64,000 nt of DNA from NCBI GenBank assembly GCA_032717465.1, contig CM064681.1, positions 16,207,204-16,271,203 on the forward strand, read 5' to 3'. The translations under genes were made by a program, and so were the position numbers. Shown one piece after another: positions 23,872 to 36,603 of the stretch (positions are counted from its first letter, which is position 1; each line of letters opens with the position of its first letter). This DNA comes from Coenobita brevimanus. Taxonomy: Eukaryota > Arthropoda > Malacostraca > Decapoda > Coenobitidae. Under the pieces are notes generated by a model that saw only the letters and a program-made list of their open reading frames with translations, did not search any database and had not been told where the DNA came from.

Positions 23872-24132
23872 ATGTACGGACATAATTATAGGTCCAGACC
23901 TGTGATGATGGATCGCCTGCAGATCGTGTGGATGTGGCTGGCCGGCATGTCAGTACGAGACATAGTTCATGAGACAGGAGCAAGTGCCTCCACTGTCTAC
24001 CGGTGGATCCATCGCTGGCAGAAAGAAGGAACTGTGGAGACAACACTTATGATTAAAAAGCGCCAGTGTCAAACCACCTTTGAAGGGGGAACCAGAGCTC
24101 CAGAAACCAAAGTTCTACCTTTTCATCAGTGA
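23872..24132 (+). pseudogene. HTH (homeodomain-like) transposase N-terminal fragment
   Basis: From ATG 23872 about 60 residues form a helix-turn-helix of the Tc1/IS630 type: DRLQIVWMWLAGMSVRDIV, then ASASTVYRWIHRWQKEGTVE. After that the frame degenerates and stops at 24130-24132 without a catalytic domain. It is probably the DNA-binding end of a DNA transposon. A short domesticated HTH protein is possible but not supported by neighbours. Confidence 0.6.
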
Positions 24133-24721
24133 TCCTCCATGATCCCTGCTTTTTATTAGTCTCAGTATTTTGTTATCACACTCAGTACCCACCCTGTTAT
24201 TAATATGTCTCCGAAACATTTGCCCAGAAAATTACCAGATATACAATAAAGGCAATGATTTTGAAGTAACTGTTAATCTAACATCTGCAATTCGGACACG
24301 TACTTATCTGCCGCGATAGCGAAGCTGGTATTGCTTACAATTTGTTTCTCTGTGTCTGTCTGTGTGCCTGTTAGCATGATAACTTCACAACTGCTCAAAA
24401 TATCACCACAAAATTTTATAGGTGCGTAGCAGGGAAAAAATCAATACCAAGCTAGAAAGTGGTTTAAGTAGGTCAAGGTCAAGGTCATATTCCGAGCCGC
24501 ACTACATATCTATCGGCTCACGGCTCGTGTGATTCCCGCCTTGGGGGGCCTCTGGTTATAACTTATTTTTGTTTCCTCCTGCAGACTTGATTGAGGTTAG
24601 GCGAGGTTTCCCCATCTGGCAGTGTTACAAACAGCCTCCATGATTCCTTAACTAAAGGTGACTCTTGTAACTGTCATAATATACTCTTATGGCAGAAATA
24701 TAAAGGGCGCAAAAAGAAAAG

Positions 24722-24723
<2 letters not shown>
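24133..24723. other. No recognised feature
   Basis: Contains a GGTCAAGGTCAAGGTCA hexamer patch near 24474. No gene seen. Confidence 0.4.
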
Positions 24724-24788
<65 letters not shown>

Positions 24789-24805
24789 TAAATACAGTAT
24801 ATATA
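24724..24805. repeat. (AT)n microsatellite
   Basis: Pure AT dinucleotide run with a short imperfect end. Confidence 0.95.
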
Positions 24806-26172
24806 CTTCTGGTTCCATGATGAATTTGTCATATCACGACAGGAATTTCAGAATGAATTTTTCTTCCCATCAATTAACGTTTTTTTCATTTTTTATTTGT
24901 CCGTACACCAGGACTTTATGGAGTAAGTTTTCAGAGTTTAATGGAACTGCACTGGTAATGAGTGAGTTTCATAAAGTATGAACTTGTATCAAATAATAAA
25001 ACAGATTACAAGGTTAGCAATATACCTTTCTCCTTTCTCCTTCAGTATGGTGAAGTATTACAAATTATATTTCCTATGACGTTATTCAGCACTCGAAGAG
25101 AATTCCGGTGTTGTTCAGGTTATGAGATATAAAGACATTAATAAAAACAAAATAAAAAATAAAAACTAGATCCAGTGAACTCACCTACAGAATTTCACAC
25201 TTCATTAAAAAATCAATGTGGTCGGCAAAAGCCTGTGTCTAGCATAGCCCAGCAGTACACTCTACGTATCTTCACCCTATCACCACTTAGGGGCTGATGC
25301 TCATTGTTCATATTGAATACGTACAAGAGCTGCCTCCTTGGTGAACTACTCTGATGATACCGGAGAATTTATCCAAAGTCGACTGGTCTAATGGAGTGCT
25401 AGTAATATCAGTTATAATCACATATTATCGAGCTCTGTTCCCCAGACGTGAGCCCAACTCGAGTCCATTCAGACAATAGATAACCTCTGTAACCAGCTGA
25501 CCACCCAACTAGCCGTCATTTCCTCTAGGCATACACAATTTGGTGGTCAAGACCTGTCTCCAGTTGTTGACCCACATACAAAATATCAACTGCTAAATCA
25601 ATAGATTGGGACGAGGGTTGAGGGACGAGACCCGCCCCAAATATGGATTACGGTAGAGCAAATATGAAAAATAAATAGATGATTATGCATATGTTTCCCT
25701 GGCCATACACAAACTTTCAACCCTATGGCAGACTGAAGCAGTGGTAAAGAGTCAAACAGAATAGAACAATGTGTCGTTTTCAGTTCGTTCATTCTGACAA
25801 AACCAGAGTAACTTTTACTTGAGGGACCATATCTGCAAGCGGTTCTGTCTATCTGTTTCTTACTAATTCAGGGCGTTAGATGTTTTATTTTTGTATCCGA
25901 CGCTAGCAAAGTCACACTATACCACCCAGCATAATATTGCACCCTCTCACACCTCTCCCCAAGAACGGCATTAAGCGAAGTGCCCTGGAATTCCTGCATC
26001 TGTTACCTTTGCACTTGTTTGAGTATAGGAGAGAATGTATGCAGTGATAACGACAGTGTTCTTAGAAATAGGATACTATTTTTCTTCATCGTCGGTGCCT
26101 ACAATGTTCTCTTTTCCTTCCTGTACAAAAGGAAGAATTTAAATAGTTCTAAGCATTTTTTTATTTTGTCAT
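24806..26172. other. No recognised feature
   Basis: No ORF with motifs, RNA gene or terminal repeat recognised. Confidence 0.4.
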
Positions 26173-26236
26173 GGAGAGAGAGAGAGAGACAGACAGACAG
26201 AGAGACACAGAGTGAGAGAGAGACAGAGAGAGAGAT
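26173..26236. repeat. (GA)n/(CAGA)n microsatellite
   Basis: GAGAGA run with CAGA and CACAGA variants. Confidence 0.9.
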
Positions 26237-26399
26237 TTACAAGAAACTAAAAAGAAAACTAATCCTCAAAGGGCCTTACAGTATATCCTGAGGAAGAACA
26301 ATGAATGTTGTTTCCAAGTACAGGTACATGTTGCTACTCTATTAGCATGAAAAGAATATAGCAATGATGAAGGCTCTTCCTCCCCCCCCCCCACACTTT

Positions 26400-27235
26400 T
26401 TCCATTTATACCGCTTGCACAAACCAGTGCTTGCGCCTAGACCAAGGTAAAAAGGCCAAGACAGGAAGCAGTACAGGGAAGGAGGAAATATTCAATCAAT
26501 CACTAAGTTAGGCATACCAATGAACTGTCCAAGCATCCTTGAAGTGCACCAACAAGGCAGTGTCTAGTACTCTACTAGTGCCAGATTCAAGGTTATTATT
26601 AATCATGTACGTGAAAAAAAAATAAACTGATGTTTCATGGTGGATACACTGCAACTTAAAGTTCCATTTGTGATCCCTTGTCAATCTGGTATTTGAAGTA
26701 AGTGTGTTGGTAGTCAATGTTTTTTGGTTCATGAAGGATTATTTTAAAAAGCTTCGTAATTTCATAACACAAACAACTAGTCTCTGGCAATACGGGTCTC
26801 TGTGCAATCTACCCTGATGTCTTATGCCTGGCGGATGGGATCAGTTCAGTATTCTGCACCTGAACTGTGTTATGAATCATGAGTTCTTTCTTCAGGCTCA
26901 GCTACAAAATTGCTCTGCATTTCTAGATGGCGTCTTGCCGACACACACAACAGTTGTACAAAGAGAGGACTATCTCGATGTTATTGTATCTTTCTATTAA
27001 TGAAGACTCTGCTTTTTTCTCTCTCTCTAATTGAAGGCACTGGTTGGAGAACCTGAGGTTATTAGCGATAATTTCACTTTGGTCTTTTCCCGTTCAGTAC
27101 TATCAACTGCACCAGCTAACAAAGACCATTTGGCTCATGGATTTTCAAGACCAATGTGCAGTACCTTGCATTTGTCTAAGATGAACAGTATTTGTCTCCA
27201 TTCAGACCACTTATATTTTTATTAAATCTCTATGT
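26400..27235 (-). mobile_element. LINE RT C-terminal relic
   Basis: Broken minus-strand frames resemble the last third of a CR1/Jockey-group RT. There is a DKCKVLHIG phrase near 27180. The 26732-26508 frame has TSNTRLTRDHKW and HHETSVYFFF, then a FKDAWTVHW end. Decayed 3' UTR follows. Too broken to date or place in a clade. Confidence 0.65.
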
Positions 27236-27272
27236 AGTTATTCTGTCTTCTCAAGAAGTTGCTGTTGTTGCC

Positions 27273-27640
27273 TTTTTTTTTTTTTTTTTTTTTTTTTTAC
27301 GTGTCCGACTCTGGGCAAAGGCTTCAGGGTCTATTTCTTAGGGGCAGTAACCTATCCCAAGGCCCAGTAGTCCTCCTACACCTCCACATGTCACCACTTC
27401 GGCGCTAACACCCACCATTCATATTGAATACATGCTACGGCTGTTTCATATAAGACTGGTATATTAGTATTAGCGGGGGTATTTTTACGCCTTGTCGGCG
27501 GGTCATCTGGCAGATGAGGAATGTCTGTTTTTTTAGGAAATTCAAATCCTTAAACTGTTCCCTGCCCCAGCCGGGATTCGATCCTGGGTCCATTAGGACT
27601 GCAGGCCACCTCTCTACCGATTCAGCCACCGCCTCCACAG
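27273..27640 (-). mobile_element. tRNA-derived SINE with poly-A tail
   Basis: On the minus strand the head reads TGGCTGAATCGGTAGAG (A-box, 27613-27629) and GGATCGAATCC (B-box, 27574-27584), separated as in a tRNA. A ~270-bp body shared with 391-570 follows, then a poly-A tail (the T-run at 27273-27298). The pol III promoter boxes are well preserved, so this is the fuller member of the family in the window. Confidence 0.87.
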
Positions 27641-28615
27641 GTCCATCACACTGAGAAATCACCGAACCGCAGGAAACTTACGATTTCGACCAATAGCATT
27701 AGGAGGACTCTTCATGACGTTATGTTGAAGGACTCCCTTTGTTGTAGTAGTGTGGTGCATGTGGTGCGTAAGTGTGATTTGTTGCAAGAGGGAGCATTAC
27801 GGGGTGGGCAAATGGTATTGTTCCTGAGTTGTATTTTATGCTGGTTGTTGCAGGGAAGCGTGTTTTCCACATCGCAGTCTAGCTACGTTTGCTGGTGTTT
27901 CTCTGGAATGTGAAATTTCTGGGGGGTGTATGTCTGGTGGTGGTGGTCCTTGGAGGATGCTATTTGGCAGAAGGTTTGGAATGCCTATGGTGGCTGTGTT
28001 TATATACTGTATGTTTGTGAACTGTAGTGGTGGATGCAGGGAGGATTTTGATGCTGAAATATTCATTGTAGTGTTCGGCCGTTGTCCGTTTCTTGCATGT
28101 TTGTGGACGGGTTTGACGCAAGATGAAGTTGCAAGAGTGGAATGGGTCTAGAGCCGAATCAATGAACCGTGTGACTCTCAAAGTCATACGATTCCATATT
28201 GTAAGTGTTATTGTCCCGTTTGCTGCGTGCTCTATATATATAGTTTTGGAGCATCTTGTATTTATTCTTAAGGATTTGATTTAAATCTTTTAGAGCTTAG
28301 CCATGATTTTCTTGGTTATGGTTGGGGCCCAGCTTGGCAAGTGTTCATATAGTTTAAAGTTCAGGGAATCTTTTCGTTGTCCAAAAGAAATGCTCGGGGA
28401 TGATTCAAGTCATCGAGTTTACAAGATGCCTTTGCTCTCACGTTATTCTGTGTGCTGAGAAATGGTCATCAATGCGTCCTAAATATCTCCTGCAATTCTG
28501 AGATGTCTTTTGAGTTGGACTGGTTGGTTAAACAGGGAAATATGAATATGAGATTCGTGCTTCTCTGTAATAAGGAGAGAAATGGTTGATTTAATTGATA
28601 AGGCATTTGTTCTAC
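27641..28615. other. No recognised feature
   Basis: GT-rich open stretches near 27722-28151 carry no domain I recognise. Confidence 0.4.
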
Positions 28616-29310
<695 letters not shown>

Positions 29311-29329
29311 GACAGAGATAGATCGATAG

Positions 29330-29514
<185 letters not shown>

Positions 29515-30662
29515 CCAGCCATAACTAGTCCACTGCTGAACAAAGGCCTCCCCCAACCTTTTCCACGAATTCCTTGACTGAACCAATCTTTGCCACGTTT
29601 TCTTTGCAAATTTCTCTATCTCATCTCTCCATCTCCTGTCTGGCCTTTTTCTGCTATGCTTACAATTTCTTTGTGTCCAGTCAGTCAGCCTCTTGCTCCA
29701 TCAGTTATCCCTTATTCTTCCTATATGGCCTGCCCACCTTCATTTCTGTTCTTTTATAGCTTGTATAATGTATTTGACTTTAGTCTTCTCTCTCACCCAA
29801 TTGATCTTTCCCTGTCTCTTAACCCTCCTCAGGTAGACCTTTGTCCACCCTTTTGCCTCAGGTAGACTTGGGTCTACCAGACCCAGGTCAGAAACAAGGT
29901 CAGAAAACACACTTTTGTTTTATTTATGACAGATTCAAACATGCTATCTTCAATGTATATGCAATACAGCCATGTAAATAAACTTAATTTTTTAATTCAT
30001 TATATATTTTTACCAATAAAAAAAAAAAAAAAAAAAAACAGTTCCTTTTTTAAATATTCAGGGAAAAAATAAAAACAAAATCTGATTGTAACTTTGCGTG
30101 GTGCAACTGGCTGTAGCAACATGGAGCTTCATGGTGTGATGTTGGGGTGTCTGAAGCTGCGACCTTATTTGCAATCAGGGAGCAAAATACAGCACGCAAA
30201 AAAGGTAGAGGTGGGTCTCACGGACCCCCCTCCCCCATACACCAGAAACGGAGTGGAGCTCGAAATTGCCCTTTCACCCCTTACATGGGTACAAAAAGTC
30301 AGGCAGCTATCGGGGGGTACAGGGTTCCCGAGTGTTTAGAAGGTAGTTTATCAAACAAACTTTGGGGGGGGGGGTCTCAGAGACCCAGCTCTACCTGAGC
30401 AGGGTAGATATTCCCAACATTGACCTTTCCATTGCTCTCTGAGAATGGATTAATTTATTTCCCATTGATTTTGTCAGTTGCCTGGTCTCACAAACATACG
30501 TCATAGATGGAATTATACATTCTTTATATACTTTTCGTTTCATACAAACTGGCAAGCTACTTTTCATAATGTCTCTATGTTTACCGAAAGCTTTCCATCC
30601 AATTGTAGTGCGTCTTTTTTTTCGCTATCATGATCTTTCGTTAATTTTGGTATTTGTCCCAA
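29515..30662 (-). mobile_element. RTE-like LINE 3' fragment, same family as 8526-10655
   Basis: Both halves align with the first copy. 29515-29822 matches 8530-8823, and 30405-30662 matches 8824-9085. A 582-bp DNA element lies between. The 5' end stops at a CAACTACTTGGGAC block. The 3' end runs into (AT)n. Confidence 0.85.
29823..30404. mobile_element. piggyBac-type MITE inserted in the RTE-like LINE
   Basis: The left end is TTAA (29819-29822) then CCCTCCTCAGGTAGA. The reverse complement of the right end is CCCTGCTCAGGTAGA, so inverted repeats match at 14 of 15 bases. The undisturbed LINE copy reads CTCTTAAAGATATT at the joint. Here the right-hand TTAA copy is eroded to TA. There is no coding sequence. 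Subterminal GGTCTACC/GGTAGACC-like words recur near both ends. Confidence 0.8.
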
Positions 30663-30665
30663 GTA

Positions 30666-30892
30666 GTTGGGAGTCTCTGTGGTACAGTGGTACAGTGTGC
30701 ATTTCGTACACGCGTGAACCAGGGTTTGCGCCCCACCAGGGTAATAAACTTTGGGAGTGTTCATCCGGTCACATACTGCATTGGTGGACACAAGGGGTGC
30801 TGCGGTTGAACCATTGTTGCTTGCTATAAAGTATGCTTGCACCCAGTCGCCTTGCGCAGGCCGATTACACTTGGTTCACAGACTACACACAC

Positions 30893-30896
<4 letters not shown>
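30666..30896 (+). mobile_element. tRNA-derived SINE (second family), copy 2
   Basis: The head has both boxes: TGTGGTACAGTGGTACAGTG (A-box region) and GGGTTTGCGCCCC (B-box-like). The body matches 28918-29130 and then runs into the (AT)n that hosts the retrotransposon array. Confidence 0.8.

Positions 30897-30967
<71 letters not shown>
30897..30967. repeat. (AT)n tract, left flank of the LTR array
   Basis: A pure AT run ending exactly at the TGTTAC terminus of the first LTR. An equivalent AT tract resumes at 60960. Confidence 0.95.
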
Positions 30968-30971
<4 letters not shown>

Positions 30972-31816
30972 ACAGAACACAGAGATAATGAACACTTCAA
31001 GTGAGAATACTAAAATCACTACTTTTTACTTAGGTAAAATTACAAGTTAAAGTTTAATGCTCAAACTAACAATTAAACATTCAGGACTCATAAGGATAAT
31101 GTAATGGCAAAACAGGTTATACATATGGTTAACTGCAATAGCCTCTATTAACACAAATTTAGCAAGAGCAAGTTTATCTAAGTCAGCCGTGATAAAATGA
31201 GAAAACCGGATAATGCTCAGTTAAAGAAAGATATAATATTATTACAAATACAAAATATTACTAATACTGGCTGACAGTATGAAACCAATATGAATCATAA
31301 AAACTTTACCAGGCTTACGAATTAACACCTTAGGCTATACAGTACAAGAAAAATCGTAATAACACTTATATTCAAATTATACAGCAGCTAGATGGCTGGA
31401 GACTTCCTGAGCACTCACAAAAATAATAATGTACTGTACAGGGGAGGACAGAGATGTAAACAGAATGAGGAGTAGATCTAAGTGGCAACTAATGCAGAGA
31501 CTGAGCTCATTATATAGGGGTCAGCAGAGCTTGATTCAACTTGTAAGAAGGAAGCACAAATGAAGGTATAGGGGACAAAGAGTTGACAATCCTGCTCTGA
31601 ACAACAGAAAGAACGACTTACTCTACTATAAGGGGAGAAGGGGGGAGTGAGGTAGAACATGCAAGCCTGGTCACTATGGAAGCCACGTGGCGAATCGTGA
31701 ACAAACATGCAGCATACTGTACGTTAGGATCATACAAAGGATGATGCAATCTTGAACAAAACTGTATCATAAGTTAGAATTATACAAGGGATGATGAAAT
31801 CATAGGCTATGTAACA
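30968..31816 (-). repeat. LTR 1 (outer; 3' LTR of unit A)
   Basis: 849 bp with TGTTAC...GTAACA ends. It has a ~30-bp deletion near 31020 and many private substitutions. It shares variants with LTR 6 that the four inner LTRs lack, for example the 8-9 bp TATGAAACC segment, AGTAC before AAGAAAAATCG, and GGTAAAATTACAAG. TATATAA lies at 31510-31516 (minus). Confidence 0.93.
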
Positions 31817-31877
31817 CCTCCCCAGAAAGAAAAAGAAACTTACAAAGGAAATTTCTTATTACTCTAAAACAATCTGT

Positions 31878-34800
31878 CTAAAGTCTAGATAAGCAATCTG
31901 TAATAACATTTTCTTTCCCCTTGAAATGTTGTATGTCTAATGAATACTCCTGAAGAAGTAGACTCCATCTTGTCAATCTCTGATTTTTATCTTTAAACTT
32001 ACTAAGGAATTTCAGTGGGTTATGATCGGTATAAATGACTATGGGGTCAAAACCAAAACACAAATAAAATGAAAAATGCTGTAAAAACAAAATTAAGGCC
32101 AAAAGCTCTTTCTCAATAGCTGAGTAGTTCTTTTGAGGTGGAGTGAACTTCTTACTGTAATAAGATACAGGGTGTTCAATACCCTGATCATCCTCTTGCA
32201 GCAAAACAGCCCCAGCTCCTGTATCACTTGCGTCAAAAGCCATTTTAAAAGGCTTAGCAAAATTTGAAGAAGTGAGCACTGGCTGACTTAATAGGATAGC
32301 TTTAAGTTTGCTGAAAGAGGATTCACAGTTAGCGGTCCAGACAAATTTAACTCCCTTTTTTAGTAGGTCTGTAAGTGGTGATACAAGAATTGAAAAGTTA
32401 AAAACAAATCTCCTGTAATAACCTACCATTCCCAAAAATCTTTGTAGCTCTTTCCTACTTTTAGGTCTGGGAAGATCACTTATAACCTGAACCATAGCTC
32501 CTGGTGGTGCAATGTGTCCATCACCAATTACGTACCCAAGGTACTGAAATTTAGCTTGACCAAACTCACACTTTGATAAATTAGCTACAAGATTAGCCTG
32601 AACCAAACGCTCAAGAAATTTACTGACATGGCATAGGTGATCTTTCCAGTTGTCACTGAAGATTAATACATCATCATTATAAACAACACACCCTGCCAAA
32701 CCCTCTGTTACAACATTCATGAGCTTCTGAAATGTGGATGGTGCATTCTTCATACCATATGGCATTACAGAACATGCAAAAGTCTTTCCTAGTGTTACAA
32801 AACATGAGATCTCCCTAGCACGTTCAGTCATAGGTACTTGCCATTATCCCTTTAACAAATCAAACTTACTTATATACTTAGCCTTTCCGATCTTGTCTAT
32901 GCAATCTTCCACGTGAGGGAGAGGGTAGGTGTCTGTTTTGGTTATCTGATTAACACGTCTATAGTCGATGCAAAGCTGCTGTGACCCACCTGGCTTAGGG
33001 ACTAGAGTGACAGAACTCCACTCGCTCTGACAGGGCTCAATCATCTTGTGGTCCAACAGGTAGCCAATCTCCTTCTAGATGAGAGGAACTTTCACTGGGT
33101 TCACACGGTATGGAGGCAGTTTAATTGGCTTTGTGTCTCCAACATCGACATCATGCATCAACACAGTGGTTCTTCCTGGAGTCTCACGGAACAATTGCGG
33201 GTATTCCTGTAGTAATGCCGAAAACTCCTGCATTGCCTCGGGAGCTAGATGAGAAAGCTTAGTCTGGAAATCATTCATGATATCAGGATTCTTCCCCAAA
33301 CTATCACTCAGGCTCATACTGCATGGGAGAGCTTTACTTGCGGACTCAAGTAGAACAGCTACAGTGCAGACTAGGTTATTTTCGTCCCACCTGTGATATA
33401 ACTTTAGCATGTTGATGTGACAAAGTTGCTTGTTCTTTCTACGATCTGGTGTGACGATGACATAGTTGACATCACTGAGTTTCTTCTCCACGAAATAAGG
33501 ACCACTAAACTTGGCTTGAAGAGGTTGCCCATGCACTGGTAGCAGAATCAAAACCTAATCTCCTGGCTGAAAGTGGCGTAACCTGGACTTATTATCATAC
33601 CAAGTCTTCATCTTCTCCTGAGCAGCTCCTAAATTCTCTCTCGCCAGCTGTAAAGCAGTGGACAGCCATTCTTTGAACTTCATCACATACTCCAGCTGGT
33701 TGACGTCATCTTCCTCCGACAGCCAGCATTCCGTGAGTAGCTTAAGGGGTCCTCTTACTTCATGGCCAAAGAGTAGTTCAAAGGGTGAGAAGCCCAGTGA
33801 TTCATTTGGAGATTCTCTTGCGGCAAATACAACGAATGGAAGACCTTTATCCCAGTCTTTCTGATTTTCCAAACAGTATTTCCTGAGCATCGATTTGAGT
33901 GTTTGATGATATCTCTCCAACGCTCCTTGGGTCTGGGGATGGTAAGCTGCAGACGTGATCTGGATGATGCCCAACTCTTTCAGAGACTGCTTGAAAACAT
34001 TTGACATGAAATTACTTCCCCGGTCTGACTGTACTTCCTTGGGCAGACCAAACTTGGTGAAGAATCCTAGCATTTCCTTAACCACGTTCTTTGCTGAGAT
34101 ATTTCTAAGTGGAATGTTCAGGATAACGAGTAGCCATATCAATCAGGGTCAACACAAGAAAATCCTGAAGAAGTCTTAGGAAGAGGGCCCACAATATCCA
34201 CCAACACACGGGTGAATGGCGCCTCAAAAGGAGGAATGGGAACTAGAGGTGCAACCTTTTCGGTCTGATTACACTTCCCCACAACTTGACAGGTGTGACA
34301 AGACTTACAATACCAGGAAACATCTCTGAAGATACCTGGCCAATAGAAGTGTTTCAAAATGCGTGCCACAGTCTTCCTCACTCCAAGGTGTCCGGCCAAA
34401 CTGGAATCATGCACCACTCTAATGATATCCTGCCTACAAACACGAGGGATGACAGCTTGATGTACAACCTCCCATTCACAGTCGGCTGATGCTGTTGGGG
34501 GTCTCCACTTCCTCATAAGTACTCCTGACTTTATATAATAACAAGCAGAAGCACCAGCTGACTCTTCCTCACTGCAAGCAGAGTTAGCTAGACCTTTCAA
34601 CTCAGGGTCAGCAACCTGCAACTCAACCAACTCTTGACGAGACAAATTATCAACACTACGGGGTACTGCCTCATAGGGTAAGTAGTCCAAATTAGCAAGA
34701 AAAGTGTCAGCTAGGATAGCATCATCATCATCATTACCCTCTAAGTCACCAGTAACTTTAGACTTAGCCCTAGTGACCGCACATGCAGAGAACACATCAG

Positions 34801-36522
34801 GGACATCACAGTCCTGGGTCGCAGTCACTGGTTCACTAGACAACTGAGGAGCTAGACACACTTGACTTCCACCAATATCATTTCCAAGTAAGAAAGTTAC
34901 ACCTGACATTGGGAATGTCTCAACCAACCCAACCATAACGGAACCATTAACAAAACCAGACTCTAAATTCACTCTGCACAGAGGGACAGAAACGTAATTA
35001 TTCCCTACACCTTGTAAGATTACAGTTTCATCAGAGGAATTAACATTTGAGCCTAGAACACTGGTCAGCATAAGGGATTGGCAAGCACCTGTATCACGAT
35101 ATATTTTAACTGATTTCCTGTCATTACTGTCCAGAGGACTGACAAAACCATCAGACAGGAAATTAGCATATGAACTCTTGAGAGTGTCACCCACGTTACT
35201 GCTCAAAAGAGGAGCTTCATCATGAGGATTTAATTTACCCTTCAAAGCAGGTTCAGTTAACTCGGTTAAAGAATTCTGGGAACTCTCAAGGGTGGACACT
35301 AGACCAATTGACTGAATATTTAAAGACTTCTTTTTGTTCACATCACGCTGTCTCCTGAAACATTTCTCCGTAGAATGACCAAGGTTACTACAATATGTAC
35401 ATTTACTTTTCTGAAATCTAGAGGTGGAAGTGGTATTTACTTCCTGAGAAACATCATCTTTATTCTCTTTCCTGTTACCTGTACTCTGAGTAGAGGCAAC
35501 GTACTTACTCTCAGCTTTCCTTTTTCTTTAGAGTATCTCTTGTGAGTGAGAACATATTCATCAGCTAAAACTGCAGCATCAGACAAATTATCTGTTCTTT
35601 TCTCATCAAGATATAGGCTTACATCTTTATTAATACACCTTTTGAAGTCCTCCAGCAAAATCATCTGCTTAAATTTATCAAAATCAGAATTTACATTCTT
35701 AGAATTTAACCACTGGTCTAACAGATCTTTTTTGATTTTTGCATACTCAACATGGGATTGCTTATCTTGCTTATAAGTTGTCCTATATTTTACTCTATAG
35801 GCTTCAGGAACAAGCTCATGGGCCTTAAGAATCAAGCTCTTAACTACATCATAATTATCAGATTGATCCTGAGGCAAAGATGCATAAGTTACTTGAGCTT
35901 TACCGATGAGAACAGTTTGAAGGAGTACAGGCCAATACTTTTTGGGCCAATTAAAACCTGTAGCTACCCTCTCAAACAACTGAAAATACTTTGTTAAATC
36001 AGATTCATTAAAAGGAGGGACAAGTTTAACATTTTTAGCCACATCAAAATCATTAGAGCTAGATGATCCAGTTCCACCTTGTTTCATGCGATACTCATGG
36101 TCTGCTTGAATCCTAGCAAGTTCAATTTGTGCCTGAGCCTGTGCCTGTGCCTCCTGAATACGAGCCTGAGACTCAGCCTCCTTAGCACGTGCCTGAAACT
36201 CAGCCTCCTTAGCACGTGCCTGAAACTCAGCCTCCTTAGCACGTGCCTGAAACTCAGCCTCCTTAGCAAGAGCCTCCTGCAGGGCTAACTGAAACTTAGC
36301 TATTTCAATCTGCGTTTGCTCATCTGGAGGAGTTACATTAAACAAGCTTTTATTAATCATGTCAACAATTTGATCTTTAGAATGATGAGAGTGAACAGCA
36401 ATTCCCAATTGTTGAGCAACAAGCTTAAGTTCATTCTTTGTTCTGTTTTCTACATGATACACTGTTTGCACATTTGACAAAAAATCTTTGGCTTCATCAA
36501 GAGTAGTAATTGTAGACATCAT
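31878..36522 (-). pseudogene. Unit A gag-pol (outermost 3' unit), frameshifted
   Basis: ORF pieces: gag 36522-35437, protease plus integrase zinc region 35341-34139, integrase core 34142-33555, integrase C-terminus and RT leader 33551-33075, RT start 33056-32844, RT and RNase H 32831-31878. Breaks are a T-run contraction near 35520, two 2-base losses near 34125 and 34155, a private stop two codons after the point where B-E have theirs, and the two array-wide stops (TAG near 33075, TAA near 32844). One Pro codon is missing near the RT start. Some RT and RNase H positions look closer to the family norm than in B-E (KELQRFLGM; DTGAGAV rather than DTEAGAV). Four gag repeat units. Confidence 0.92.
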
Positions 36523-36579
36523 GAATAAATCACAGTCACAAAATATCAAGCAATATCCTTATGATAATATCCTGAATAT

Positions 36580-36598
36580 CCTGATAAGAGGTCGCCAA
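36580..36598 (-). promoter_or_regulatory. Candidate primer-binding site, unit A (same in B-E)
   Basis: A few bases after the LTR end the minus strand reads TGGCGACCTCTTATCAGG, beginning with the TGG that pairs with a tRNA CCA end. I do not name the tRNA. It recurs next to every 5' LTR of the array, for example near 42267-42285 and 60058-60076. Confidence 0.55.
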
Positions 36599-36603
36599 AT
36601 TAA

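Noticed and set aside
24474..24490. Nuclear-receptor or telomere-like hexamer site (GGTCAAGGTCAAGGTCA)
   Set aside because: A single short patch with no neighbouring gene; likely simple repeat.
27560..27640. Functional tRNA gene
   Set aside because: A- and B-boxes are present, but the sequence continues into a shared SINE body with a poly-A tail and acceptor pairing is not evident.
31817..31877. Envelope gene, which would make the array retrovirus-like
   Set aside because: RNase H ends about 60 bases before the polypurine tract in every unit, leaving no room for an env ORF.
36079..36288. Plus-strand ORFs rich in Leu-Ser repeats opposite gag in every unit
   Set aside because: Antisense shadows of the 27-bp gag minisatellite.
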